64,000 nucleotides of DNA from Nocardia sp. CC227C (GTDB lineage Bacteria; Actinomycetota; Actinomycetes; Mycobacteriales; Mycobacteriaceae), in assembly GCF_030767025.1 (NCBI RefSeq), contig NZ_JASITE010000007.1, positions 124,001 through 188,000 on the forward strand, read 5' to 3'. The position numbers and the translations under genes were made by a program. The notes below the pieces were generated by a model, which did no database searches, was not told the origin of the DNA, and was given only the letters and a program-made list of their open reading frames with translations. The stretch's first letter is position 1. Every line of letters starts with the position of its first letter. This document shows positions 52,345 through 61,113 of the stretch, in pieces.

Positions 52345-52968
52345 GTGGCGCGTAGACGCGGATGGGGCGGCAGTCCGCCCGCGAATGACGAAGAGGCGCA
52401 TAGTCGTATCGTGGCCACCGCGGTCGAACTGATCGGGGAGACCGGTGCGGCGATCGGCATCGCCGATGTCGCGGAGGCGCTCGGCGTCATCCGGCAGACC
52501 GTGTACCGGTACTTTCCCAGCGCCGACGCCTTGATGACCGCGGCGGCCATCGCCTCGGTCGACGGATTCCTGGACCGGCTGACCGCGCACGTCGCGGGCC
52601 TCGACGACCCCGTCGAAGCCATGACCGAGGGCGTGATCTACACCCTCGCCGAGGTCCGCCGCACCCCCCACCTGGGCATTCTGCTGTCCAACTCCTACTC
52701 CAACGTCGACCCCGACAGCCTCACCTCCGAACAGGCCAAAGCCTTCGGCATGTCGATGATCCGCCGCTTCGACGTGGACTGGGAGAAGTACGGCTACGAC
52801 GACGCGGCGCTGCTGGAACTGGTCGAGTACGTCCTGCGCACCATGCACTCGTTCTTCGTGTCACCGGGCAATCCGCCGCGCACCGAGGAGCAGTTGCGCG
52901 CCTACCTGCTCCGCTGGATGGGTTCCGCGATCGCCGCCCAGAGCGAGTACGCAGGGGACGGGCTCTGA
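52345..52968 (+). CDS. TetR family transcriptional regulator
   Basis: A 207-residue TetR protein. The DNA-binding domain (RIVATAVELIGETG, then GIADVAEALGVIRQTVYRYF) is at about 20-60. The GTG at 52345 (VARRRGWGGSPPAND) is chosen; GATACT at 52330-52335 is a likely -10 box only 9 nt before it, so the transcript may be almost leaderless. It probably represses the divergent diiron-hydrolase operon through the nested palindrome. Confidence 0.85.
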   Translation: MARRRGWGGSPPANDEEAHSRIVATAVELIGETGAAIGIADVAEALGVIRQTVYRYFPSADALMTAAAIASVDGFLDRLTAHVAGLDDPVEAMTEGVIYTLAEVRRTPHLGILLSNSYSNVDPDSLTSEQAKAFGMSMIRRFDVDWEKYGYDDAALLELVEYVLRTMHSFFVSPGNPPRTEEQLRAYLLRWMGSAIAAQSEYAGDGL

Positions 52969-53494
52969 CTATTCGCGGGCGTCGCACACCGGTGGGCTGA
53001 CGGGGATGCACTCGGGTGGCCCAGCGGCAAACAGGGCGGAAACCGGGTCCTGTCGGCAGCGGCCGAGTTTGCGGAATGTTCGACTGTCCGCGCGTGAGCA
53101 CGTATCGTTGTCGATGTTCCCCCTGGAGTCCTGAAGCGTGGCTGGGGCTGAGTCCGCGCTGACAGGAGGAGTGTCGTGGTTTTCGCAGCAGTGGCATCGG
53201 CAAGTGCCGCACGAACTTCCGCCGCGATCGCGGAATCGCTGCTATCACCTGTTTCGCCGGATCACCCGCACCTCCTGCTCTGCGAACGCTGGTGGGCGAA
53301 CCTCGCCGATACCGAGCGACTGCGCGGCGACGACGACGACCCAATGCGTCGGACTTAGCACATTCAGAGCGTTGCCATTCGCGGCCTTTCCGGTCGTAGC
53401 TGTGCCCGGTTGCGTCGGAAGATCAACGGGGAGAGAGAATCCGAGTGGCGCCGACCCTCGAGCGGGTCGGCCGGACAATGCCACGAGGAGGATC
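52969..53494. other. Mostly empty intergenic region
   Basis: These 526 nt hold one small open frame (53176-53358) with a good ribosome site and otherwise nothing recognised. Confidence 0.5.
53176..53358 (+). CDS. Possible small protein
   Basis: A 60-residue frame begins at GTG 53176, 4 nt after an AGGAGGAG ribosome site. It has a hydrophobic Ala-rich start (MVFAAVASASAARTSAAIAE) and an acidic end (LRGDDDDPMRRT). No family is recognised. It may be the beginning of a lost gene. Confidence 0.3.
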   Translation: MVFAAVASASAARTSAAIAESLLSPVSPDHPHLLLCERWWANLADTERLRGDDDDPMRRT

Positions 53495-54415
53495 ATGAGG
53501 TTCGGGCTCGAGACGCTGATCGACACGGAGCTGTTGGCCTTTGCGGAGGAGAGTCGGCAGCACAACGCCGCCGCGCCCGCTGCCTCCGGTCCGGCCGATT
53601 ACGATGAACTCCGGCAGGTGCGCGACCGGCAGGCCGGATCGCCCCCACCGGCGAGTGACCGCGCTGTCGAACGGCTCGTCGAGGCAGCCGGACGCGGTGT
53701 GCCCGTGCGGGTTATCGCGCCACAGGGGAGCACGGTTCGCGGCGTCTATCTCGACATCCACGCCGGCGGTTTCTACATGGGCTCGGCGGCCAGGGACGAT
53801 GTGCGCAACGAACGCTTGGCCGATGTGCTCGGAATCGCCGTGGTGAGTGTCGATTACCGCCTGGCCCCGGAACATCCGTGGCCGGCGGCCCCCGACGACT
53901 GCGAAACCGCGGCCCGCTGGCTCGTCGAGCAAGCCGAAACAGAGTTCGGGACAAGCCGTATGGCGCTGGGGGGAGCGTCGGCGGGCGCGAACCTGGCCAT
54001 GGCGACCCTGCTCCGACTGCGCGACAGCGGTCTCGTCCACCGCTTCGCCGGTGCCGCACTGCAATTCGGAGCCTACGACCTCAGTGGACAGACCCCCGGT
54101 GGCCGCCGGTACGCCGACGAATACTTCATCCCGGCCTACGTCGGCCACGTCACCGACCGGACCGACCCCGATATCTCACCGCTGTTCGGCGACCTCCGCG
54201 ACCTGCCGCCGATCCTGCTGACCGTCGGAGCGTCGGACATCCTGCTCGAAGACAACCTGGCCATGGCGGCCCGGCTCTGCGCCGCCGGCAACGATCTCGA
54301 CGTGCGGGTGTACCCCGAGTCCGTGCACGGCTTCACATCATCTCCGACGACCATGGCGGCCACCGCGATTCAGCATGTGCACGCATGGCTGGCGGACCGG
54401 CTGGGCAATGCCTAG
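53495..54415 (+). CDS. HSL-family esterase/lipase
   Basis: A 306-residue alpha/beta hydrolase of the hormone-sensitive-lipase group. DIHAGGFYMGS is the HGGG-type oxyanion motif, VVSVDYRLAPEHPWPAAPDD is diagnostic, LGGASAGANLA has the nucleophile serine, ASDILLEDN the aspartate and ESVHGFTSS the histidine. These hydrolyse short to medium acyl esters in the cytoplasm. The ATG at 53495 follows GGAGGATC, a strong ribosome site. It stands alone. Confidence 0.88.
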   Translation: MRFGLETLIDTELLAFAEESRQHNAAAPAASGPADYDELRQVRDRQAGSPPPASDRAVERLVEAAGRGVPVRVIAPQGSTVRGVYLDIHAGGFYMGSAARDDVRNERLADVLGIAVVSVDYRLAPEHPWPAAPDDCETAARWLVEQAETEFGTSRMALGGASAGANLAMATLLRLRDSGLVHRFAGAALQFGAYDLSGQTPGGRRYADEYFIPAYVGHVTDRTDPDISPLFGDLRDLPPILLTVGASDILLEDNLAMAARLCAAGNDLDVRVYPESVHGFTSSPTTMAATAIQHVHAWLADRLGNA

Positions 54416-54526
54416 GTAGGTAGTGGACGCTCACCGTATCTCCACATCGAATCCCGCGGATGCCCACATCTCATCGCTAATATCGGTCTCAGGCCGTGCG
54501 GGCGAGCTCGGCACGAGGGGGATTGG

Positions 54527-55027
54527 ATGATGGACCGTTCGGTGGTGTCGCGGGCGCATCGAGAGTGGGTACGGGCCAGGCGCATTCGCCACCGGTTCGC
54601 CGCCTGGCTCGCCCTCCCCGGTGCGCTGCTGTGGGGCTCCATGGCATTCGCTGCCTGGATGCGGTCGCAGGAAGGCAAGTGGCAGAACGCGGACTACCTC
54701 GCGCTCGGCGATTCGACGATCACCGCGGACAATCTGCTCACTCTGCTCTGCTGGGCCTTTCTCCTCGTGGCGGGACTGCTGGGCGGTGGCGCGATACTTC
54801 TGCTGCGCGGCAGGGTATCCGGACTACCGCTGCTGCTCACCGGAGCCTGGCTGGTTGTCTTCGGGCAGATCTTCGCGGCCGTGCTCGCGTGGATCCCGAT
54901 CGACGCCTTCTTCCATTCCGCACCGCCGCACCTTGTGTTCGCCACGCCGCTGGTGCTCTTCCCCCTGCTGATGATCCTCTGCCTGACGGAGGGCACGCGG
55001 CTGGGCATCGGATGGTGTACACGCTAG
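54527..55027 (+). CDS. Four-helix membrane protein of unknown function
   Basis: A 166-residue protein with four hydrophobic helices (about 25-45, 68-92, 100-122, 135-155) after a basic N-terminus. I do not recognise the family. The start has two adjacent ATGs after a GGGGGA ribosome site. Its last 200 nt overlap an antisense reading frame of another membrane protein gene, so one of the two ends is uncertain. Confidence 0.55.
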   Translation: MMDRSVVSRAHREWVRARRIRHRFAAWLALPGALLWGSMAFAAWMRSQEGKWQNADYLALGDSTITADNLLTLLCWAFLLVAGLLGGGAILLLRGRVSGLPLLLTGAWLVVFGQIFAAVLAWIPIDAFFHSAPPHLVFATPLVLFPLLMILCLTEGTRLGIGWCTR

Positions 55028-55459
55028 CCCCGGCGGTCCGACCGTGGTCAGCGTGCTGCGACGGCATCCGGCCACCCCGAGCGCATGTGGCGAATCGTGG
55101 CGGGGGCCGGATACGTCACCGCCGGGGGTACGGGGTGAACGAGTGCGGGTCACTGCGCGGACAGGGTGGGATCGGAAGGCTGCGGGGTGGATTCGGTGGA
55201 GGGCGCGCGTGACCAGGTGCGCCGCAACGCGGTACGCGAGGACCGCCGGGACGACGACCAGCAGGACGATCCGCAGTGCTACCAGTGCGCTGGTGACGGC
55301 CAGGTAGGCGATGCCAAGGCCATCGGGTGAGCCGAAACCGTTCCGTGCCGACAGTGCCGCCGCGATCGGATGCAGCACGATGTACAGCGCTGCCAGGATC
55401 AGCGGTATGCGCAGCGGTTTCCACACGGCGCGGAGCCGCGAGATGTCGGGGGTGCTCAT
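54824..55459 (-). CDS. Two-helix membrane protein with uncertain C-terminus
   Basis: The first 90 residues hold two to three hydrophobic helices (PLRIPLILAALYIVLHPIAA; VTSALVALRIVLLVVVPAVL). From about residue 105 the sequence becomes low-complexity, charged and unlike a folded domain, and it overlaps the convergent gene by 204 nt. The ATG overlaps the stop of the upstream gene (ATGA, 4 nt), which supports the start. The original stop may have been lost, so that read-through sequence was added. Confidence 0.5.
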   Translation of the reverse strand: MSTPDISRLRAVWKPLRIPLILAALYIVLHPIAAALSARNGFGSPDGLGIAYLAVTSALVALRIVLLVVVPAVLAYRVAAHLVTRALHRIHPAAFRSHPVRAVTRTRSPRTPGGDVSGPRHDSPHALGVAGCRRSTLTTVGPPGLACTPSDAQPRALRQAEDHQQGEEHQRRGEHKVRRCGMEEGVDRDPREHGREDLPEDNQPGSGEQQR

Positions 55460-56628
55460 GATGCGAGCTCCGGTCCGGAGGTGAGGAATGCGAGCAGCAG
55501 CGCATTGCCGATAGCACCGCCGGTGGCGAAGCGTAGGCGGGGGCCGCTGCGCAGCGGGAGGCCGAAGAGATTCGTGGTGCGGTACAGGCGGGTGAAGGCA
55601 TCGCGGTGGCCGAACGCACGCGCGGGGGCGAGCGCGAAACCGGTTGCCGAAATGGAGGTTCCGAGAATCAAGGGGCCGCTGTCCATATCTCCGGGGCCGT
55701 CGTAACCGTCACCGTATTCGTCGATTGCGCTGAAGCCCAGGATGCTTCGTTCCTGGCGGAACAGCGCTGCCGCCAAGTCCGCGGCGAGTGCGCGGTCCGC
55801 GAAACCGGCGAAGTAGGCCGCCAAACCGGTGCCGGATGCGCGTGGGGCGTCATGGGCCCGGCCGTCGACTCCCATGCGCTGCACTATCAGTCCGGTGGCT
55901 CGATCGATCTGCACCTCGCGCACTCGCTGCGCCCAGTGCGCCAGCACTGCGGTGTGGTCGCTGCCCGTCGCACGGCCGTGCACCGCGATCGCGGCGGCGA
56001 CGGCGGCCACATCGGTGGGGTATGCCTCGCCGGGAAAGGTATCCAGCAGGCCGGTCGGGGAGGCGAACAGTCGGCGCTCGAACGCGGCGATCATTGCGTC
56101 GTGCTCGGCCGCGAGGTCCGCCGGAAACGCCGGATCGACCAGGCGCGCCATGCCCAGCGCGAGAGCGGGATAGGAGAGGTAGGCGTGTCCGTCGGAGCTG
56201 TCGAGCTCGGCCATCCCGTCCCGGCCGTGCCAGGCGGCGGTGAATTCCGCCCGCATCTCGGGCAGCAGGCTCTTGGCCGCCGCGCGAGTCGCGATGGGCG
56301 CGTAGCGATCCCGCCACTCGGGATACTCCAGACATACCTGCGCCAAGCCCAGCGCGGTCATCTGATGAACGAGCAACCCCCACATCTCGGCGAGCTCCGA
56401 CAACCCGTCGGCCCGCCCCGCATCGTCAGCGACCTCGAAAGCCACCAGTTCCTCGGCCAGCCCCCGCACCCGCGCCGCATCGCCGCGATACCACTCGTCG
56501 GCGTCGCGCCCACACCACCAACCCGGTAGCACGCTCGCGACCGCCAACGCCGCGACGAGGCCGATCGCGATCGCTAATGGCCGGTGGAATCTACCCGGCA
56601 GGCGCACGGCTGAGATCATTCTCCCCAT
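55456..56628 (-). CDS. Membrane-anchored protein, probable alpha/alpha toroid
   Basis: A 390-residue protein with one N-terminal transmembrane helix (about 15-37) and then a helical domain. MDSGPLILGTSISATGFAL and RLYRTTNLFGLPL recall alpha/alpha-barrel proteins such as linalool dehydratase/isomerase-like and glycosidase-like families, but the match is only by eye. The domain is probably outside the membrane. The following membrane-protein gene overlaps its stop by 4 nt, so the two are a pair. No catalytic residues were assigned. Confidence 0.55.
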   Translation of the reverse strand: MGRMISAVRLPGRFHRPLAIAIGLVAALAVASVLPGWWCGRDADEWYRGDAARVRGLAEELVAFEVADDAGRADGLSELAEMWGLLVHQMTALGLAQVCLEYPEWRDRYAPIATRAAAKSLLPEMRAEFTAAWHGRDGMAELDSSDGHAYLSYPALALGMARLVDPAFPADLAAEHDAMIAAFERRLFASPTGLLDTFPGEAYPTDVAAVAAAIAVHGRATGSDHTAVLAHWAQRVREVQIDRATGLIVQRMGVDGRAHDAPRASGTGLAAYFAGFADRALAADLAAALFRQERSILGFSAIDEYGDGYDGPGDMDSGPLILGTSISATGFALAPARAFGHRDAFTRLYRTTNLFGLPLRSGPRLRFATGGAIGNALLLAFLTSGPELAS

Positions 56629-56941
56629 GAGCCGAACCTACCGTCGGTGCCCTACCGCGACGGTTCAGAGCCCGAACAGGGCATCGAGTAGTGAATCAAC
56701 CTCTGTCATCTCGCTGATCGTGGTCTGGCCCGCCAATTCACCCTTCTCGAGGTGCGAAGCGGCACCGACTGCGTACGCCATACGACCGCGGATCCGTTCT
56801 CGACCGCTGCGATCGGCGCGGTGACGTGCTGGCGGGAGCTGGGCGATTCGACAATGGGCGTGATGAACACGTAGCCGATGGGCTCGGCGACAGCAGTTCG
56901 CATCGAAGTCGGCGAGCTGCTGGTTCTCCTCGGCGGTGTTG
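56629..56941. other. Intergenic region without recognised features
   Basis: No gene, RNA or clear repeat was recognised in these 313 nt. Short open frames in it have no ribosome sites and no family match. Confidence 0.4.
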
Positions 56942-57466
56942 TCAGTCGATCAAAACCCGCAGATATCGGCGGCGGTAGCAGCGCTGGGCAATGAGCAGCG
57001 CGGGGAAGGCCGATCTCCAGACGCCGGAGGGTGCCGGTCGTGTCAGCGATCGCAGCGTGAGATGGACAGTGCCGTCCGGATCCCGATGGACGATGAACGC
57101 CTCCTCGCCCGATACGGGGTGCCCGGGAAGAGTGCCATAGGCGAACCCGCGTCTATCGGGTAGGTCGACCACCGCTACCACCCGCACCGGCTCGCGCACC
57201 GACACCGGTCCGAGCCCGACCGAGATCCGGTATTCCGCACCCTCGGCGATGCGATCGTCGGCACTGCCGCACGGGCTGACCCGAAACCCACTGCGCCGCT
57301 TGACCCCCCAGTGCAGCAGATCCTCGGACACGTCCGCCCAGAACTCGTCGCCGCACCCGATGGCAACGGTCTGCGCGAACCACCGAAACCCAGCCGGATG
57401 CTCCCGCCACCGAGGATCGGCCGGACGGGTGGCTCCGACCGGGTGGTAGGTGAGGGCGATGGTCAT
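56942..57466 (-). CDS. DUF1990 family protein
   Basis: A 174-residue protein of the DUF1990 family (PF09348): GFRWFAQTVAIGCGDEFWA, then LLHWGVKRRSGF and RGFAYGTLPGHPVSGEEAFI are conserved. The family is found in actinobacteria and plants, has an SRPBCC-like fold and no settled function. The ATG begins MTIALTYHPVGAT. It stands alone between two gaps. Confidence 0.85.
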   Translation of the reverse strand: MTIALTYHPVGATRPADPRWREHPAGFRWFAQTVAIGCGDEFWADVSEDLLHWGVKRRSGFRVSPCGSADDRIAEGAEYRISVGLGPVSVREPVRVVAVVDLPDRRGFAYGTLPGHPVSGEEAFIVHRDPDGTVHLTLRSLTRPAPSGVWRSAFPALLIAQRCYRRRYLRVLID

Positions 57467-57771
57467 TCAAGACCTCGCCGAAGGCCGGAAACGCCGCACA
57501 GTCGTCACGGCACCACGATATGCGGCCGCTACGCTCGAGCGTGCCGCCACTCCGGAAGCAGTCGGCGGCTTATCGGTTCGGCTTCTGCGAGGATGCGCGG
57601 CAGTACTGGTCAGCGAGGTGTTCGACCAGGGGGCGGCGTGGATCACCCGATTCTTCCGCCTCGATCGGCCTGGTTCGTGACGACCGTCGGTGTTCCACAT
57701 GCGCAGTGATGCAGCCGAGTTCATCGACATGCCGATGGTGGATCGCGGTCGCGACGCGATCTCCCAGGGGG
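57467..57771. other. Intergenic region without recognised features
   Basis: No gene, RNA or clear repeat was recognised in these 305 nt. A 76-codon open frame (57450-57680) has no ribosome site or family match. Confidence 0.35.
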
Positions 57772-58218
57772 TTAATCGGCGCGGGCGTAGCGGACGGCGG
57801 AGATCACCGCTTCCATATCGATTTGGAGGTCGGGGTTCTGTTGTTGGACCTCACGGAGTTCCAGGACCACGTCGTCGATTGTGGTGCGGCGGGCCAGGGT
57901 GAGGAGTTCCCGGTGGATGTAGTCGGGGAGGGGGATTCCGGTGGCGTCGGCTCGGCGGGTGAGTACCTGCACGGTTTCCGGGGGGAGGTTGTACTCGTGG
58001 CTCAATGCTGTTGTGGTGGCGTCGAATTCGGGGGAATCGCTGGTGGGATTGTCCGAATCGAGGAAATCGACGATAGCGTCGACCGGGACCCGGGTTCCGG
58101 CGAGGCGGGTCAGCTCAGCGCGGAGGAATTCGGTGAGGGGCTGGCCGGCCGCTCGAGCTCGTCGGCGCAGGACATTCGCGGCCGGGGCGGGCAGATCGTC
58201 GATTGCGAGCGTTGCCAT
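57772..58218 (-). CDS. FitA-like antitoxin-type protein with two RHH-like halves
   Basis: A 148-residue protein. The start MATLAIDDLPAPAANVLRRR and the helix LTEFLRAELTRLA are typical of FitA/VapB ribbon-helix-helix antitoxins of about 80 residues. A second unit at about 72-148 (LPPETVQVLTRRADATGIPL, then YIHRELLTLARR) looks like a degenerate repeat of the first. No PIN-domain toxin gene lies on either side, so it is an orphan or has another role. The start at 58218 has no ribosome site, but a promoter lies directly before it. Confidence 0.65.
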   Translation of the reverse strand: MATLAIDDLPAPAANVLRRRARAAGQPLTEFLRAELTRLAGTRVPVDAIVDFLDSDNPTSDSPEFDATTTALSHEYNLPPETVQVLTRRADATGIPLPDYIHRELLTLARRTTIDDVVLELREVQQQNPDLQIDMEAVISAVRYARAD

Positions 58219-58225
58219 GGGGGAT

Positions 58226-58254
58226 ACCGTAGGTGGGATGGGCTGAAGCGACAA
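58226..58254 (-). promoter_or_regulatory. Promoter of RHH gene, leaderless
   Basis: On the minus strand TTGTCG (58254-58249) and TACGGT (58231-58226) are 17 nt apart. The -10 box ends 7 nt before the ATG at 58218, so the transcript should start at or next to the start codon. Confidence 0.6.
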
Positions 58255-58405
58255 AGTTCGGACATTCGTTGCGGTTTGGGCAAAGCTGGGTGTGCAACCC
58301 GGGGTTACATGAACCGAGGGTTTCGCTCCCGCGATTCGCTCGCCGCTGGGCTCCGGAACGCATCCTCGGTCAGATAGCTCAGGGAAGGCGCAGTTTCGCA
58401 CTCCC

Positions 58406-59404
58406 TCATCGGCCCATTCGGAACTCGAGCAGGCAGCGCTGCTCGGCGAGATCACGGACCGTCTCGAGTACCAGGCCGTGTGCCGCTGCGAGAGAGCGGA
58501 ATTCAGCTATTCGGCGTTCGCGGCTGCCGAAAATCGCGAGCATGGCGAGGTTGAATTCGGTACTCGCCCGGCGGTCTCCGACCGGTTCGATGATGAGGAT
58601 GCGGCTGTCCGGGGCGGCGGCTTCGACGCATCGGGCCAGGATGCGGTCGGCGTGTTCGTCATCCCAGTCGTGCAGGATGTCCATCAGGAGGTAGGCGTCA
58701 CCGCCCGTGGGGAGCGGGTCGAAGAAGCTGGCGGCTGTCACCCTGGCGCGGTGTTCGAGGCTCCGTTCGGCGAAGGTGCGGCGGGCTTGCGCGGCGGTCG
58801 GTTCGAGATCGATCAGGTGGCCGGCTACGTGGGGGTACGCGGTGAGGATGGCGGCCAGTAGCGTACCGGTGCCGCCGCCGACATCGATGATGGTGGCAAA
58901 GCGCGACCACTCGAAACCCGCGACCATACACGGGATTTGAGCGTGCAGGCGGTTGACCATCTGGCGGTCGAAGGACTCGCGCAGCGGTGAATGTTCGGCC
59001 AGGTCGGCCCAGAAGTCCCGGCCGTAGCGTTGGGGGTACGCGGCCCGTCCGGTGATGATGCTGTGGGCCAGTTCGACGAAGGCCAGTTCGGCCCGCCCGC
59101 CCGCGGAATCGAGGTGGAGGAGATCGGTGAGGCCGTTGCCGGCAGAGGTGCAGAGGTTCGCGCCGTAGGCGGTGGTCCGGTAGCCGGTGGTTGTGTGCTC
59201 GACGATTCCGAGGGTCTCGAGGTGGGCTGTCAGGAGCTCGAGCGCGATCGGGGATACGGAGAGCTCGACCGCGAGGTCGGCGACGGATGCGCCGTCGCCC
59301 GAGAGTCGGTCGGGCAGTCCCAGGGTCACCGCGACTCGGAGAGCCATCGGCGTGCCCAGACCGGCCATCCGGCGCAGGGAATCCGTACTGTCGTTGTGTC
59401 CCAT
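58406..59404 (-). CDS. SAM-dependent O-methyltransferase
   Basis: A 332-residue class I methyltransferase of the acetylserotonin-O-methyltransferase-like group (PF00891). Residues 15-90 are the dimerisation winged helix (ALRVAVTLGLPDRL, LLTAHLETLGIVEHTTTGYR). IIDVGGGTGTLLAAIL is the SAM site, and LMDILHDWDDEHADRILARC with its histidine is the catalytic region. Such enzymes methylate phenolic or polyketide hydroxyls in secondary metabolism. A remnant of an exporter lies upstream, suggesting that a small cluster was once larger. Confidence 0.88.
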   Translation of the reverse strand: MGHNDSTDSLRRMAGLGTPMALRVAVTLGLPDRLSGDGASVADLAVELSVSPIALELLTAHLETLGIVEHTTTGYRTTAYGANLCTSAGNGLTDLLHLDSAGGRAELAFVELAHSIITGRAAYPQRYGRDFWADLAEHSPLRESFDRQMVNRLHAQIPCMVAGFEWSRFATIIDVGGGTGTLLAAILTAYPHVAGHLIDLEPTAAQARRTFAERSLEHRARVTAASFFDPLPTGGDAYLLMDILHDWDDEHADRILARCVEAAAPDSRILIIEPVGDRRASTEFNLAMLAIFGSRERRIAEFRSLAAAHGLVLETVRDLAEQRCLLEFRMGR

Positions 59405-59639
59405 GAGGATCCACTGTGCCCTACGGCCTACGCCGGGCTGGTCTCGTGCTCAGCTGCGGATCAGCGAGCGGCGGGTGGGTTGCCCTGGCCGTGCGGGTGC
59501 GGTTTCGGGTACTCGCGGTGAGGGAGTCGGCGAGGTGGGTGCGGTGCCGGACGGCTCCGGCCGGTGGATCGTCTGCCCGTAGCGCGCTGCTCGATGCCGG
59601 GGCGCTATGCGGGCCGATTTCCGCCGGATATGTGGGCCC

Positions 59640-59822
59640 GCGCCCGCACGGTTCAACAACGCCTACATGGTCGTCTACTTCATCGGCGGCAGCCTCGGGA
59701 CGGCCTTCGGGGCCGCCGCCGTCGGCTGGCTCGGCTGGGCCGCGACTGTGGCGCTCGCCGCTGCGGCGACCGTGCTGGCCGCCGCCGCGACCGCGAGGTA
59801 TGGCGATGTGACGGGGACGTAG
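59640..59822 (+). pseudogene. C-terminal fragment of an MFS transporter
   Basis: RFNNAYMVVYFIGGSLGTAF followed by GWLGWAATVALAAAATVLAA matches the last two helices of MFS drug exporters. The first ten or so helices are absent. No start with a ribosome site is near; a frame from 59607 is open. It is a remnant between the methyltransferase and a reductase. Confidence 0.65.
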
Positions 59823-59835
59823 CGTGCGGACACCC

Positions 59836-60414
59836 TCACCGCGGGATAGGCCGGTAGACGAGTTCCTGCGTGCGGCCGTCGAGCGTCCGGCTCTCGAGCA
59901 GTTCGAGGTCGAAGTCGCCCGCCCCCGCGAGGACGGGGCTGGTCCCGGTCCGTCCGGAGATGACGGGGAAGATGGTCAGCTGGAGGCGGTCGACGAGACC
60001 GGCCGCCATCAGTGCCCGGTTCAGCGACAGGCTGGCCTGTGAGCGCAGCGGCACATCCGATTCCTGCTTGAGCCGGGTGACGATCTCCACGGCGTCGCCG
60101 CTGACGATCGTCGCGTCCGGCCAGCCGAGCGTGTCGGTCAAGGTGGAGGACACCACGATGGCGGGCATCCGCATGGTCCGGACATTCCACTCGTCGAGCG
60201 TGTTGGGGTCGACGCCCGCGGACATGATCTCGGCGGTCTCCCGGAAAGTGGTGGCCCCGAAGACCATCCGCTGCTCGGTGGCGAACAGGGCGGCACGGTG
60301 CTTCAGCAGTTCGGGGCCCTGCTTGCCCCAATAGCCGCCCCAGTCGCCGTCCTCGGAATAGGAGCCGTAGCCGTCCAAGGTGGAGAAGACGTCCCAGGTG
60401 TAGGTGGCGGTCAT
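59836..60414 (-). CDS. Dihydrofolate reductase-like (RibD C-terminal) protein
   Basis: A 192-residue protein of the DHFR/RibD-C superfamily: YTWDVFSTLDGYGSYSEDGD at the start, MVFGATTFRETAEIM in the middle and DRLQLTIFPVISGRTGTSPV near the end. Such stand-alone proteins are frequent in actinobacteria and act as NADPH reductases of unknown substrate. The ATG at 60414 begins the fold directly, although only a weak ribosome site (GAGGAGC) precedes it. It converges with the MFS remnant. Confidence 0.85.
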   Translation of the reverse strand: MTATYTWDVFSTLDGYGSYSEDGDWGGYWGKQGPELLKHRAALFATEQRMVFGATTFRETAEIMSAGVDPNTLDEWNVRTMRMPAIVVSSTLTDTLGWPDATIVSGDAVEIVTRLKQESDVPLRSQASLSLNRALMAAGLVDRLQLTIFPVISGRTGTSPVLAGAGDFDLELLESRTLDGRTQELVYRPIPR

Positions 60415-60470
60415 GCTGCTCCTCGTGGGTTGGTTTCGTCGGGGTGCGTTGGTGCAGACGGGGGAGTACG

Positions 60471-60740
60471 GCGAAATTCATCGCTGTCGACCGTGGCGAT
60501 CCGGTGTACGACAATCCGGAGATGACCTTCGACGACGCCGAACTCGCCTAGCCTCGGTCCGAGGTCGCACTGGGCGTGGATGATCTCGTTTCGCTCGATC
60601 CCTTCGTCGCGCGCGGGATTCGCGTGTACGGTCGCGCCGAGCCGCCGGTCGAATGGGTAGGTCACGTTGGCGCGGGGCACTATCCGCGGAACGCACCCAG
60701 CCAATTGTGGAGCTGGAATCCGGTGGGTGAGCCGGTGTAG
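60471..60740 (+). pseudogene. Decayed PPOX/F420-type oxidoreductase remnant
   Basis: One frame reads KFIAVDRGDPVYDNPEM, hits a TAG at 60549-60551 and continues ALGVDDLVSLDPFVARGIRV, then QLWSWNPVGEPV to a TAG at 60738-60740. The pattern DD-SVDP-RGIRV-GRAE-WSW is that of split-barrel PPOX-class F420-dependent proteins. The N-terminal barrel half and any start codon are missing. The call is by eye and therefore tentative. Confidence 0.4.
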
Positions 60741-60804
60741 TTGCGGACGTTCTGCCGACCTCGGATCGCCGCGACGTGGCTTGCCGCAGACTTATGATCG
60801 GGCC

Positions 60805-61113
60805 ATGGACCGTGACGTGCCGCTGACCAGAAGCGCCTTCCGCAAACTGTATCCGTTCGTCACGCCCCAGCCGCTTCCACAGCTGCCTGACCGAGTGTGG
60901 ACCGCAAACGAGTGGGACCGCATCCGGAGCGGCTACCGGTCACGGAGCATGGACGAGAAATGGAATATCTTCACCGAAGGCGACATTGTCTTCATGCACC
61001 GCAGTTGGACCGGTCATGAGATATACGAGGTGTCGTTCTCCCCGCTGGCCGCGGACGGTCGAAGGATCACCTCGGCTGCTGTTGAGACCGATCCCAAACG
61101 GCACCCCGGATGA
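60805..61113 (+). CDS. Hypothetical protein, first part of a probable split gene
   Basis: A 102-residue protein. RKLYPFVTPQPLPQLPDRVW is followed by MDEKWNIFTEGDIVFMHRSW and TGHEIYEVSFSPL, a pattern I recall from small actinobacterial proteins that continue into a helical tail. That tail is encoded in the next frame, whose ATG overlaps this stop by 4 nt. So this may be the larger piece of a frameshifted gene, or the first of two coupled genes. No function is known. Confidence 0.6.
   Translation: MDRDVPLTRSAFRKLYPFVTPQPLPQLPDRVWTANEWDRIRSGYRSRSMDEKWNIFTEGDIVFMHRSWTGHEIYEVSFSPLAADGRRITSAAVETDPKRHPG

Noticed and set aside
56706..56903. Small minus-strand gene
   Set aside because: The 65-codon frame has no ribosome site or recognisable family and is of shadow composition.
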